From assembly GCF_000400505.1 (NCBI RefSeq), contig NZ_CM001857.1, positions 2,408,257 to 2,472,256 on the forward strand: DNA of 64,000 nt, given 5' to 3'. This document shows positions 50,136-58,957 of this stretch, in pieces. The stretch's first letter is position 1. The number at the start of each line of letters is the position of its first letter. The position numbers were made by a program, and so were the translations under genes. The stretch comes from Musicola paradisiaca NCPPB 2511. GTDB lineage: Bacteria; Pseudomonadota; Gammaproteobacteria; Enterobacterales; Enterobacteriaceae. The notes below the pieces were generated by a model. The model was not told where the DNA came from. It saw only the letters and a program-made list of their open reading frames with translations, and ran no database searches.

Positions 50136-50702
50136 CTAACGGCTGTGCTTGGCATGACGTTCACGATTATCCCAGCGCGCCTGTTCGGATTTTTTCAGCG
50201 CAATGTAGCAGGCTCCACTGCCGCCATGAAACGGCTGCGCAACGCAAAACGCCTGTACCGCCTCAAATTGTTGCAGCCACCGGAACAAATAACTGCGCAC
50301 GATGTTGGCATGCGATTTATCGTCGCGAGACTTCCCATGAATGACCAGGAGATTACGCAGGCTGTCCTTCTGTGCTTGCTGCATGAAAGCAAACAGATTC
50401 TGCCGGCAGCTAGCCACCGGCTGACGCAGCAAATTCAGGCTGGCATCCAGTGGGTACTTCCCCTGACGCAGTTTATCCAATACCCCTTGTTGAATACCTT
50501 CTTGGCGGAATTCAAGCGGGGCCGTGATGGGAATAGGGTCAATGAAACTGGTGATCAGAAAATTATCCGTTGCCGATTCGGTACATACCACCGGGGCAGC
50601 GTTGGTCGACGAAGGCTTCAGATGTACAACGGATGCAGACGGCTTCAGCGGTTTGACATCATCCATGGCGTTTAAAAACAGGTCTTTCTCGTCAAGGGTC
50701 AT
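50136..50702 (-). CDS. smrA: Smr-domain DNA endonuclease SmrA
   Basis: 188 residues, related to E. coli YdaL/SmrA (187 residues). The Smr domain in the second half shows LDASLNLLRQPVASCRQNLF, LLVIHGKSRDDKSHANIVRS with the conserved HGK/R motif and HGGSGACYIALKK. E. coli SmrA has DNA-nicking activity; its cellular role is unclear. I choose ATG 50702 (MTLDEKDLFLNAMDDV), which matches the family and has GGTGGGTG upstream; a GTG four codons earlier is possible. It runs against the tail genes. Confidence 0.94.
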   Translation of the reverse strand: MTLDEKDLFLNAMDDVKPLKPSASVVHLKPSSTNAAPVVCTESATDNFLITSFIDPIPITAPLEFRQEGIQQGVLDKLRQGKYPLDASLNLLRQPVASCRQNLFAFMQQAQKDSLRNLLVIHGKSRDDKSHANIVRSYLFRWLQQFEAVQAFCVAQPFHGGSGACYIALKKSEQARWDNRERHAKHSR

Positions 50703-51123
50703 CGTGTCACCCACCTTTACTGAAACAACCGGCCTACTATAGCGAGAGCTCCGGGAAAGATCATCCGCTCACCGGCGTTCTTCCCCGATTCCGCGGTTAA
50801 CCGATCACCTTGTCCCCATCCGCTGACATCACGAACCCGCATCGATAAAAATGGCTGCGCGCCATGTTAACTAATAGGGTTTATTTATCAGATATTGCCG
50901 CGTAATACATTTTGAATGCTATGGCTAATAAAGGTCATGACTGATAACCGTGATGACTAATAACCGTTATGACTAATAACAATGCCCCTTCATTATTTAC
51001 GCAGAGAAAATAAAAAACATGTTTAGCCGTTTCTCACACAACAGGCGAAAAAACAAATTTTCATTCCCCCCGGCAAAATACACATCGGGAAAATAACACC
51101 CGGTTTTAATTTCTGGAGGAATC
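50703..51123. other. smrA-fibre gap with tandem repeats and fibre ribosome site
   Basis: 421 bases without a gene. It holds the 16-bp tandem repeats (50921-50984), an A+T-rich stretch (50985-51100) and GGAGG just before the fibre start. A promoter for the second half of the tail genes is likely here because the upstream host genes break the P2 late operon; I cannot place it exactly. Confidence 0.45.
50921..50984 (+). repeat. Four tandem 16-bp repeats upstream of tail-fibre gene
   Basis: Copies at 50921-50936, 50937-50952, 50953-50968 and 50969-50984, consensus ATGACTAATAACCGTN. The middle two differ by two bases; the outer ones are more diverged. The array ends 139 bases before the fibre ATG. 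It may be a regulator-binding array or a slippage-prone repeat. Confidence 0.85.
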
Positions 51124-51675
51124 ATGAAAAAAAGTCACGCTATTGATCTGACGTTAGGTAAAGAGAATTTTTATAAAAACAATCGGGTTCGTATCGACAA
51201 TATTTCAGTGTGTTGTTGCAAATGCGCTGATGAATCCGTCGATAGCCTGAAGGCGCTTATCGGCATCCCCCAACCCTGGCCGTTAGCCGATGCTCCGGAA
51301 GGCTGGCTGAAATGTAATGGGCAGGCGTTTGATACGGCCAAATATCCTGAACTGGCGAAATGCTACCCGAGCGGTACTTTACCGGATTTACGCGGCGAAT
51401 TTATTCGTGGTTGGGATGACGGACGAGGTGTGGATACGAGTCGAGAGTTAGTTTCCGCTCAATCAGGTACGTATATTACCGGTGATAGTGATTCACAACC
51501 CAGCGTTCAGGGAATTGGAAATATCACAGAGTGTCATGTGGATTCACCTGATTCAAATGCCCGCTCGATTTACTGGATACCCGCGACCAAAACAGATCGT
51601 CTGACAGGGCCAACGTATTGGGGCGTGACTCGCCCTCGTAATATTTCTTTCAATTATATTGTTAAGGCAGGTTAA
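51124..51675 (+). CDS. Short tail-fibre protein with collar domain
   Basis: 183 residues, with TGGAGGAATC before the ATG. The centre (about 55-105) is a phage tail-collar domain: WPLADAPEGWLKCNGQAFD, YPELAKCYPSGTLPDLRGEF and IRGWDDGRGVD. The C-terminal FNYIVKAG is typical of fibre tips. P2 H is about 670 residues; the baseplate-attaching N-terminus is missing. It is replaced by about 45 residues with an odd cysteine cluster CCCKC. How this fibre would attach to the particle is unclear. Directly coupled to the assembly gene G. Confidence 0.85.
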   Translation: MKKSHAIDLTLGKENFYKNNRVRIDNISVCCCKCADESVDSLKALIGIPQPWPLADAPEGWLKCNGQAFDTAKYPELAKCYPSGTLPDLRGEFIRGWDDGRGVDTSRELVSAQSGTYITGDSDSQPSVQGIGNITECHVDSPDSNARSIYWIPATKTDRLTGPTYWGVTRPRNISFNYIVKAG

Positions 51676-52289
51676 TGATGGCAACCCTAAACGACACAGA
51701 GATTCAGCTTAATACCCAAGGGCTGAGTATGAGTGCAGGTTATATTACGGTTTATCATATCGCGCCACAGACCCGGGAATATATTGGCAGCTCCCGAGAA
51801 TTTCTCATGGAGGGCGTGGGTATTCCAGCATACAGTTTCATTGATACTCCGCCGGATTCGGAGGCTAAACAAGCGATTGTCCGCAGCGAAGACGGGGTAA
51901 GTTGGGTGTTCACGCCCGATTACCGTGGGAAAACGGCTTACAATAAACAAACCCGACAGTCTGTCCTTGTCACACAGCCTGGGGAACTGTCTGATCAGTT
52001 GACGCTGCTCTCTCCCACTACCGACTATGATGTCTGGCAGGATGATGGCTGGGTTACTGATGCGCAGGCGCAGAAAACGGCGCAGGTCGAGGTAGCTAAA
52101 GCGCAATTGGCCGATGATATCGCCGAGGCGGAAAAGCAAATTACCGTATTGCACTATGCCGTAGATCTGAATATCGCCACCGAACAGGAAACCCAACGTC
52201 TGGCGGACTGGAAAACCTATCTGGTTCTGCTAAATCGGGTTGATGTATCGGAAGCGCCGTCGATTGATTGGCCAACCATACCGGCCTAA
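51675..52289 (+). CDS. Tail-fibre assembly chaperone (gpG-like)
   Basis: 204 residues. The start codon overlaps the fibre stop by one base; a second ATG follows directly. Features of Caudo_TAP assembly proteins: an N-terminal sheet-rich part, TPDYRGKTAYNKQTRQ in the middle, and a C-terminal helical region with VEVAKAQLADDIAEAEKQIT and a closing DWPTIPA. Helps fold or attach the fibre encoded upstream. Confidence 0.88.
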   Translation: MMATLNDTEIQLNTQGLSMSAGYITVYHIAPQTREYIGSSREFLMEGVGIPAYSFIDTPPDSEAKQAIVRSEDGVSWVFTPDYRGKTAYNKQTRQSVLVTQPGELSDQLTLLSPTTDYDVWQDDGWVTDAQAQKTAQVEVAKAQLADDIAEAEKQITVLHYAVDLNIATEQETQRLADWKTYLVLLNRVDVSEAPSIDWPTIPA

Positions 52290-52322
52290 GCGGTATAGGC
52301 CGTATCGTATGTTCCCCGACAC

Positions 52323-52357
52323 GGGTGCCGTCACTGCGGCATCCGTTTTTTATTTTT
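52323..52357 (+). terminator. Terminator after fibre-assembly gene
   Basis: GGGTGCCG (52323-52330) pairs with CGGCATCC (52337-52344), followed by GTTTTTTATTTTT. It separates the fibre pair from the sheath operon, which must then have its own promoter (P2 has a late promoter before FI). Confidence 0.8.
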
Positions 52358-52498
52358 ACGTAATCAATTGTTTTTAATACCAATAAAAACAAGCTCATCG
52401 CGATACTGTTGTGCCATCCCATACCAAACTCCATTCGCATGCCTTCCGTTTGCCGCCAAGGCACTATGACTCGCACCCCACAACAGGAGAACTTCTTG

Positions 52499-53668
52499 AT
52501 GAGTGACTTTCATCATGGTACGCAGGTCGTCGAAATCAACGATGGAACCCGCGTCATTTCAACCGTATCTACCGCGATTGTCGGCATGGTCTGTACCGGA
52601 CCCGACGCCGACGCCGCCACCTTTCCACTCAACACACCGGTGCTGATTACCGATGTCCTGACCGCCGTCGGCAACGCCGGCACCCAAGGCACCCTGGCGG
52701 CCGCTTTGCAGGCCATCGGCGATCAGACCAAACCGGTCACTATCGTGGTACGTGTTGCCGAAGGCGCCACAGAAGCTGAAACGGTATCCAACATTATCGG
52801 CGGCGCTGATGCCAACGGTAAGTATACCGGCATGAAAGCACTGTTGGACGCTCAAGCCGTTACCGGCGTCAAACCGCGGATCCTGGGCGTTCCCGGGCTG
52901 GATTCCCAGCCTGTCGCCACCGCGCTGGCGTCCATCTGTCAATCGCTGCGCGCCTTCGGCTACATCAGCGCCTATGGTTGTAAAACGCTGTCCGACGCTA
53001 TCAAGTACCGCGACAACTTCAGCCAGCGCGAATTGATGCTGATTTGGCCGGACTTTATCGCCTGGGACAGCACCGCCAACGCCAGCACCACTGCTTACGC
53101 CACCGCCCGTGCACTGGGCTTACGCGCCAAAATCGATCAGGAAACGGGCTGGCACAAAACCTTGTCCAACGTCGGCGTCAACGGCGTCACCGGTATCTCT
53201 GCCAGCGTGTACTGGGATCTGCAAACCATCGGCAGCGATGCCGACCTGTTGAACGAAGCCGGCGTCACCACCTTGGTTCGCAAAGACGGGTTCCGCTTCT
53301 GGGGCAACCGTACCTGCTCCGACGATGCACTGTTTCTGTTTGAAAACTACACCCGCACCGCCCAGGTTCTGGCCGACACCATGGCTGAGGCGCATATGTG
53401 GGCAGTGGACAAACCGGTTACTGCCACGCTGATCCGCGACATTATCGAAGGTATCAAAGCCAAGTTCCGCGAACTGAAATCCAACGGTTACATCATTGAT
53501 GCCGACTGTTGGTTCGATGAAAGCGCCAACGACCAGAGCACGCTGAAAGCGGGCAAGCTGTACATCGACTACGAGTACACGCCGGTACCGCCACTGGAAA
53601 ACCTCACGCTGCGTCAGCGCATCACCGACAAGTATCTGGTGAACCTGGCCGCATCCGTTAACAGCTAA
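52499..53668 (+). CDS. FI: Contractile tail sheath protein gpFI
   Basis: 389 residues (P2 FI 396). Outer contractile sheath. DGTRVISTVSTAIVGMVCT, PVLITDVLTAVG, VSNIIGG, TGVKPRILGVPGLDS, QRELMLIWPDFIAWD, ARALGLRAKIDQETGWHKTL and VPPLENLTLRQRITDKYL are nearly identical to P2. The ATG at 52499 (MSDFHHGTQVVE) has CAGGAGA upstream; the upstream open frame is not family-like. Highly conserved, suggesting recent function. Confidence 0.97.
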   Translation: MSDFHHGTQVVEINDGTRVISTVSTAIVGMVCTGPDADAATFPLNTPVLITDVLTAVGNAGTQGTLAAALQAIGDQTKPVTIVVRVAEGATEAETVSNIIGGADANGKYTGMKALLDAQAVTGVKPRILGVPGLDSQPVATALASICQSLRAFGYISAYGCKTLSDAIKYRDNFSQRELMLIWPDFIAWDSTANASTTAYATARALGLRAKIDQETGWHKTLSNVGVNGVTGISASVYWDLQTIGSDADLLNEAGVTTLVRKDGFRFWGNRTCSDDALFLFENYTRTAQVLADTMAEAHMWAVDKPVTATLIRDIIEGIKAKFRELKSNGYIIDADCWFDESANDQSTLKAGKLYIDYEYTPVPPLENLTLRQRITDKYLVNLAASVNS

Positions 53669-53682
53669 GGAGCCACAGACAC

Positions 53683-54201
53683 ATGGCACTGCCTCGCAAA
53701 CTGAAATATCTCAACCTGTTTAACGACGGTATGAGCTACATGGGTCAGGTGAACTCGGTCACTCTGCCAAAACTGACCCGAAAACTGGAAAACTACCGCG
53801 GCGGCGGTATGAACGGCGCCGCACCGATAGATTTCGGCCTGGATGACGAAGCACTGGTTCTGGAATGGAGCATGGGCGGCCTGCCTGACGCGACTTTCTG
53901 GAGCCAATACGCACTACCGGGTGCCGATGCAGTCCCCCTGCGCTTCGCCGGCTCTTACCAACGTGACGATACCGGCGACATCAGCGCTGTCGAAATCGTC
54001 CTGCGTGGTCGTCACAAGTCGATTGACAGTGGTGAATCCAAACAGGGTGAAGAAACCGACGTGAAAATCTCCACCCAATGTACTTACTACAAACTGATCA
54101 TCGATGGCACCGAAATGATTGAGATCGATACCATCAATATGATCGAAAAAGTCAACGGTGAAGATCGGCTGGAACAGCATCGTACCAACATCGGTCTTTA
54201 A
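53683..54201 (+). CDS. FII: Tail tube protein gpFII
   Basis: 172 residues, identical in length to P2 FII. Inner tail tube. MALPRKLKYLNLFNDGMSY, VTLPKLTRKLENYRGGGMNG, FAGSYQRDDTG, GEETDVKIS and IDTINMIEKVNGEDRLEQHR are conserved. 14 bases after the sheath gene, with AAGGAG upstream. Confidence 0.97.
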   Translation: MALPRKLKYLNLFNDGMSYMGQVNSVTLPKLTRKLENYRGGGMNGAAPIDFGLDDEALVLEWSMGGLPDATFWSQYALPGADAVPLRFAGSYQRDDTGDISAVEIVLRGRHKSIDSGESKQGEETDVKISTQCTYYKLIIDGTEMIEIDTINMIEKVNGEDRLEQHRTNIGL

Positions 54202-54264
54202 TCCACCTTACTGGCCAGCTATGGCTGGCCAGAATTGCTTTGAAACCAATTTGGAGTATTTAAC

Positions 54265-54707
54265 ATGACGGCTGAAGTCACTGTGCAAGAAAACGTAATT
54301 TCACTGCACACCCCGATTAAACGTGGTGAAACGCTGATCGAATCAGTCACGCTGCTAAAGCCCACGGCCGGCACACTGCGCGGCATCGGCCTGGCGGCGT
54401 TAGCGAATGCTGACGTAGAAGCATTGATCAAAGTGCTTCCTCGTATGACCACCCCTTCTCTCACCGAGGCCGATGTCATGGCGATGGATCTGTCCGATCT
54501 GTTGCTGTTTGCCGGTAAGGTGATCGGTTTTTTGGCGCCGAGCTCGGCACAGTAACATTGCCGAAGCGCCTTACCGTTGACGATCTGATGGCGGATATCG
54601 CCGTGGTATTTCACTGGCCGCCGTCAGAACTTTTCCCCATGAGCCTGGCGGAGCTTACTCACTGGCGTGCCAAGGCATTAGAACGAAGTGGACAACCCAA
54701 TGAGTAA
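54265..54707 (+). CDS. E: Tail assembly protein gpE and its -1 frameshift product gpE+E'
   Basis: gpE runs 54265-54555 (96 residues; P2 E 91). A slippery heptamer T TTT TTG lies at 54528-54534 in the E frame. A -1 shift there gives a fusion ending at 54707, 147 residues (P2 E+E' 142), whose tail LMADIAVVFHWPPSELFPMS to ALERSGQPNE matches P2 E'. The pair acts as tail assembly chaperones in contractile and siphophage tails. The E' stop overlaps the start of T (ATGAGTAA). The mechanism appears intact. Confidence 0.9.
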
Positions 54708-56913
54708 ACTCGCTAGCCTCAGTGGCTTGTTAACACAAGCCGCTCACATCAGCGATCAGCTATACCTGGCCCAAACGGGTATGGCATCCGCCAATAAGGA
54801 TGAACGCTCGTTCAGTCAGCGCATGGATGCGCTGGCTTCCCTCATCGAGGGGGCAGCCAAACAAACTGATGATCTCGTTGATTTAGCTAATAAAACTAAA
54901 GACACGACGTTGGCTGGAAAAAAAGTCGTCCGCCGCTATCAGGCCATCAACCGTCTGAATAGAATGAAAACGCCTGTTCCAGCTGACAACGCCTCAACCT
55001 CGTCATCATCACCAGACCAGCCGCCCATAAAAAATGCGCCTCAGGCATCACCCAAAACGGGAAACTCATCAGGGCGTACCAAAGTCGCCCTCCGCTATCA
55101 GGCCATCAAACGTCTGAATGAAATAAAATCGCTGGTTCCGGCCGACAACACCTCAACCCCGTTATCATCACCAGACCAGCCGCCCATAAAAAATGCGCCT
55201 CAGGCATCACCTAAAACGGGAAACCCTTCAGGGCGTATACTTGCTCAGGCGGGTAAATCTGGTGACATCGTCAAGGATTTTGGCAATAAAGGGGCCGAAC
55301 TGACAAAGGGCTTACATCAAAAATACACCGAACTACGCACCTTATTTACGCCAGAGCAGACACTTCCTGCCTCTGTAAATGATACGTCAACGTTATCAAA
55401 CGCCTCGTCAGCATTAGCGACAACAGCCATACAACCTGCAGTGCAACCCCAAATCCAACAACCACTACCGTCAAATGAAAACCCGTCGCCGAAATATGAC
55501 AGTGACACCAGTGTGATAACAAATTCATTGCAGCAAGTCAGATTGGCTTTTGCCCTACTGCGTGCGGAACTGACTTACCTCAGTGACACAATTGCAGGCA
55601 CGTTGCAGTACAGCAAAACATCCGTAGATGATTTTCGCACCACCTTATTAGCAGTGGAGCCCGCGGCAAAGGCGGCTAATCTGGCTGTTGCCCCAGCCAA
55701 AACCATACCCAACATATTCCCCAACAATCAGGGGACAGACGGCGGATCGAACCGCGCGCCAGACGCACAAAATAAGGCGGCATCCACTGTATTGATGAAC
55801 AGTGATCAGCAAAACGCGCTCACGCAACATGGCCTCACCGCAGCACCGTCTACCGAACCAACGAACACCGCGTTGAATATGCTAAAACCGGCGCTAACCA
55901 TTAACTGCCTCTGTACCAGCGCACAACAATCAGCCATTGATGCTTCGGGCATCAGCGGTTCTCAATCGGCGAATATTTCTGCGGGAAATACACTAGCCAG
56001 ACAGGAAAGCAGTGCAAGTAGCCTGAGTAAGGCCGCACAGCAATGTCAGGCCAGTTTGCAAAGTTGCACTCAGACCGCTCCAGGCTTGCTTGATACGATT
56101 GATAGTGTACTAAGTACCAGCGAAAATATTTTTTCCGTAATAGGTTCTATCGGTTCATTCGTCTCTATCGTGGCGGGTAACGTAGGCAATCTTATTGCTA
56201 TTTTTGAGTTCCTCTCACCCCTATTTATGGTGATCGGCGGTACGATTATTTCTGCAATATCGGCAATCAGTTTACCCATTATTGGTATTATCGCACTGGT
56301 CGCGGCAGGGGCAGCCTTAATTTATAAGTATTGGCAACCTATTGGTGCTTTTCTTTCCGGTGTTTTTGATGGGTTCGTTGCAGCATTTTCCCCGCTTCAG
56401 GGGGTGTTTGAACAACTTAGAATTCCATTCGACGCATTATTTAAGTTGGTTGGTGGTCTGTTTAATTATTTCAAGGATCTGATTTCCCCCATCAAAATGT
56501 CTCAGGAACAGTTGGGGGAGTTCAGGCAAGCCGGTGAGATAGTAGGGAGAGTGTTAGGCGACATATTGATGGCGCCCATTAATGCGATCAAATGGATACT
56601 GGATAAAATTGAAATAACTAAAAACGCATTACTTTGGTTAGCAGGGAAAAGCGCTACCAAAGCAGAAGATAAACCGGAATTACCGCTACCTGATGGAGAG
56701 CGAATTGTTCCAAACTACAATGCAATCACCTCCGGGAATAATAGCAAGAGCTACAGTGACAATAGCGTCATCAATAATAATATACAAATCACGGTTCCAC
56801 CGGGCTACAGTGACGAACAGGTCAAACAACATATTAATTCCGCATTAAATGACCAGGCACAACGGAAGCAAGACATGCAATTAGGTTCAATGAGCGCTGG
56901 ATTGTTAGATTGA
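54700..56913 (+). CDS. T: Tape-measure protein gpT (divergent, repeat-containing)
   Basis: 737 residues from ATG 54700 (P2 T 815). Sets tail length and fills the tube. Here the N-terminal half is largely Ser/Pro/Ala/Gln-rich and unlike P2. It includes a 53-residue tandem duplication (about 79-184 of the protein). A hydrophobic zone (about 470-550, VIGSIGSFVSIVAG to GIIALVAAGAALIYKYW) and the C-terminal PPGYSDEQVKQHINSALNDQ fit tape-measure proteins. Identity rests on its place between E' and U. A GTG at 54688 is less likely. Confidence 0.85.
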   Translation: MSKLASLSGLLTQAAHISDQLYLAQTGMASANKDERSFSQRMDALASLIEGAAKQTDDLVDLANKTKDTTLAGKKVVRRYQAINRLNRMKTPVPADNASTSSSSPDQPPIKNAPQASPKTGNSSGRTKVALRYQAIKRLNEIKSLVPADNTSTPLSSPDQPPIKNAPQASPKTGNPSGRILAQAGKSGDIVKDFGNKGAELTKGLHQKYTELRTLFTPEQTLPASVNDTSTLSNASSALATTAIQPAVQPQIQQPLPSNENPSPKYDSDTSVITNSLQQVRLAFALLRAELTYLSDTIAGTLQYSKTSVDDFRTTLLAVEPAAKAANLAVAPAKTIPNIFPNNQGTDGGSNRAPDAQNKAASTVLMNSDQQNALTQHGLTAAPSTEPTNTALNMLKPALTINCLCTSAQQSAIDASGISGSQSANISAGNTLARQESSASSLSKAAQQCQASLQSCTQTAPGLLDTIDSVLSTSENIFSVIGSIGSFVSIVAGNVGNLIAIFEFLSPLFMVIGGTIISAISAISLPIIGIIALVAAGAALIYKYWQPIGAFLSGVFDGFVAAFSPLQGVFEQLRIPFDALFKLVGGLFNYFKDLISPIKMSQEQLGEFRQAGEIVGRVLGDILMAPINAIKWILDKIEITKNALLWLAGKSATKAEDKPELPLPDGERIVPNYNAITSGNNSKSYSDNSVINNNIQITVPPGYSDEQVKQHINSALNDQAQRKQDMQLGSMSAGLLD
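54925..55241 (+). repeat. 159-bp in-frame tandem duplication in gene T
   Basis: CGCTATCAGGCCATCAA occurs at 54934 and 55093, exactly 159 bases apart. Long blocks such as CCAGACCAGCCGCCCATAAA are identical in both copies. 159 bp is 53 codons, so the frame is kept; the copies differ at a modest number of positions. Confidence 0.92.
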
Positions 56914-56926
56914 GGAGAAATATATC

Positions 56927-57421
56927 ATGATGTTGGCATTAGGATTATTCGTTTTCCACCTAAAGACATTACCCTATTCCTCCCTGAAGCGAGATCTAAA
57001 ATATAACTGGGCGGAAAATAAACGCATTGGATTACGCAGCGCTTACCAGTATTTGGGGAAAGGGGATGATTTAATTACTCTTTCTGGGAAAGTTTCACCC
57101 GAAATATCTGGAATAAGTAGCCAGTTATCTCTGTTTGCACTGGAGTACATGGCTGCATCAGGCCGGGCCTGGCCATTAATAGAAGGCAGCGGCAAAATTT
57201 ATGGCATGTATATTATTGATAGCTTTAACTATACCAATAGTGAGTTATTTTCCGATGGTAGCGCACGCAGCATTGATTTTAGCCTAACACTGAAACGTGT
57301 AGATGAATCATTGAGTGATATGTTTGGCGATCTTTACGAGCAGGCCAAGGAATTATATGACACCAAGGTAACGCCCGCCTTAACATCACTGAAGGCAACG
57401 GTGGAGAGTATTTCACTATGA
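56927..57421 (+). CDS. U: Tail terminator-region protein gpU
   Basis: 164 residues (P2 U 159). MMLALGLFVFHLKTLPY, NKRIGLRSAYQYLGKGDDLI, ASGRAWPLIEGSGKIYGMY, SIDFSLTLKRVDESL. LysM-less tail protein needed to complete the tail in P2. Its stop overlaps D by four bases. Local composition is more A+T rich than FI-FII. Confidence 0.94.
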   Translation: MMLALGLFVFHLKTLPYSSLKRDLKYNWAENKRIGLRSAYQYLGKGDDLITLSGKVSPEISGISSQLSLFALEYMAASGRAWPLIEGSGKIYGMYIIDSFNYTNSELFSDGSARSIDFSLTLKRVDESLSDMFGDLYEQAKELYDTKVTPALTSLKATVESISL

Positions 57422-58623
57422 TTATTAACAATCGCATTGGTATTGCGACCAGTCTGGCACCTGATTTTCATATCACGATTGATAAATCACAAACAAGTGA
57501 CGAAAGCAATAATACATCACAGGCCAAACATACCGATTTTAAATTAAATGATCGCCTTATAGATTTGAGCATTACTGATAATTCCGGCACACAAGCTGAT
57601 TCACTAAAAATCACACTGAATGACAGTGATGGGAAACTGCTACTACCAGAACGTGGGCATAAGATAATTGTTAGCCTTGGCTGGAAAGGTCAGCCGTTAA
57701 CACTTATGGGAAGTTACATCGTCGATAAAGTAACGTACTCTGGCACGCCAGATAAAATAGATGTCAACGCACACAGCGTCAATTTTCGAGGTTCTCTTAC
57801 TACCCCGATAGAAACGTCATATAACGATACAACATTGGGTGACATCGCCCGCGCAATAGCAGAACGCAATGACTTACTTTATTCTATTGAGGAAGCTATA
57901 TCGAAAAAAAATATCGATAGCGAACATCAGTCGAAAGAGTCTGATATTACATTCATCACTCGATTGGCAAAAAAAAATGATGCTATCGCCACGATTAAAA
58001 ATGACACTCTTCATTTGTTTACAGAAGGAAAAGGCATAAACAGTGATGGCAGTAACATGCCAACGTATCTCATTGAACGCAGTGATGGTGACTCTTTTTC
58101 CTTCACGATTGCTGACCGCCCACTCAACAGCACCGTGCTCGCCAACTGGCATAATAATCAAGATGCCAAAACACATAATGTGAAAGTCAGTCGGGTGGAT
58201 AAATCCTCCACATCCACGCAATCAACGCATCCACAGGCAAAATCGACCACCGACGCCACAACAGGCACGCAGTCTAGCGATTACACCGCAGGAGCGAAAG
58301 ACAACCAGCAAGCGCTCCAAAAAACCTATGCCACACAGCAAGAAGCTATCCAAGCCGCGATAAGCAAATGGCGTGAAGTTCAGAGACAGGGCGTCACGCT
58401 AAAGCTGTCGCTAGCCAAAGGCCAGGAACACCTCAAACCTGGGGGATTAGTCAACGTGAAAGGTTTCAAAAAAGTGATTGATGAAAAACGCTGGTCAATC
58501 AAAACCATCACACATTCCGTGAACACATCAGGCTTCAAAACAAGTATTGATTTAGAGGCTGCGTTGCTGGATGTAGAGTACGAAATCAGCTATGACGTGG
58601 TCGTTAACTCCTCATCCACGTAG
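57418..58623 (+). CDS. D: Tail hub protein gpD
   Basis: 401 residues (P2 D 387). Baseplate hub related to phage T4 gp27. DRLIDLSITDNSGTQADSLK, LNDSDGKLLLPERGHKI, SLGWKGQPLTLMGSYIVDKV and LAKKNDAIATIKNDTLHLF are family features. A Ser/Thr/Gln-rich insert (about 265-295) follows, then LKLSLAKGQEHLKPGGLVNV. Last structural gene before ogr. Confidence 0.93.
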   Translation: MIINNRIGIATSLAPDFHITIDKSQTSDESNNTSQAKHTDFKLNDRLIDLSITDNSGTQADSLKITLNDSDGKLLLPERGHKIIVSLGWKGQPLTLMGSYIVDKVTYSGTPDKIDVNAHSVNFRGSLTTPIETSYNDTTLGDIARAIAERNDLLYSIEEAISKKNIDSEHQSKESDITFITRLAKKNDAIATIKNDTLHLFTEGKGINSDGSNMPTYLIERSDGDSFSFTIADRPLNSTVLANWHNNQDAKTHNVKVSRVDKSSTSTQSTHPQAKSTTDATTGTQSSDYTAGAKDNQQALQKTYATQQEAIQAAISKWREVQRQGVTLKLSLAKGQEHLKPGGLVNVKGFKKVIDEKRWSIKTITHSVNTSGFKTSIDLEAALLDVEYEISYDVVVNSSST

Positions 58624-58719
58624 ATCACTTATCGAATTTATAATTTGCAAATTCGAATTTTGATGTGTAGTGTACGGGTAAGATATTTCGTTAACCCGAA
58701 CACATAAGGTGAATTCAAA

Positions 58720-58914
58720 ATGATGCATTGTCCATTGTGTCGCCACGCAGCGCATGCCCGCTCAAGTCGTTACCTGTCTGAAAATACGAAAGAACGTTAC
58801 CACCAGTGCACTAACGTGAATTGCGGTCATACCTTTGTCACCCTGGAAGCCGTCACTCGCTCCATCATGCGTCCAGGCAAAACCGAACCCGTTGAAGAGC
58901 CCACCAATCCTTAA
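58720..58914 (+). CDS. ogr: Late-gene activator Ogr (zinc finger)
   Basis: 64 residues (P2 Ogr 72). C4 zinc finger with Cys4, Cys7, Cys30 and Cys35 (HCPLC, HQCTNVNCGHTF) and SSRYLSENTKERYH as in the Ogr/Delta family. Activates P2 late promoters through RNA polymerase alpha. The first of two ATGs (58720) aligns with P2 MFHCPLC. Its retention suggests the tail genes may still be induced; I could not locate clear Ogr sites. Confidence 0.93.
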   Translation: MMHCPLCRHAAHARSSRYLSENTKERYHQCTNVNCGHTFVTLEAVTRSIMRPGKTEPVEEPTNP

Positions 58915-58957
58915 TATCTGCTCCACGCTTCGCTGTGTGTTTCTCTCAGACCGTTTT

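Noticed and set aside
52405-52430. Possible Ogr-binding site (TGTTGT) before the sheath gene
   Set aside because: The expected ACA partner at the right distance is not present; too weak to call.
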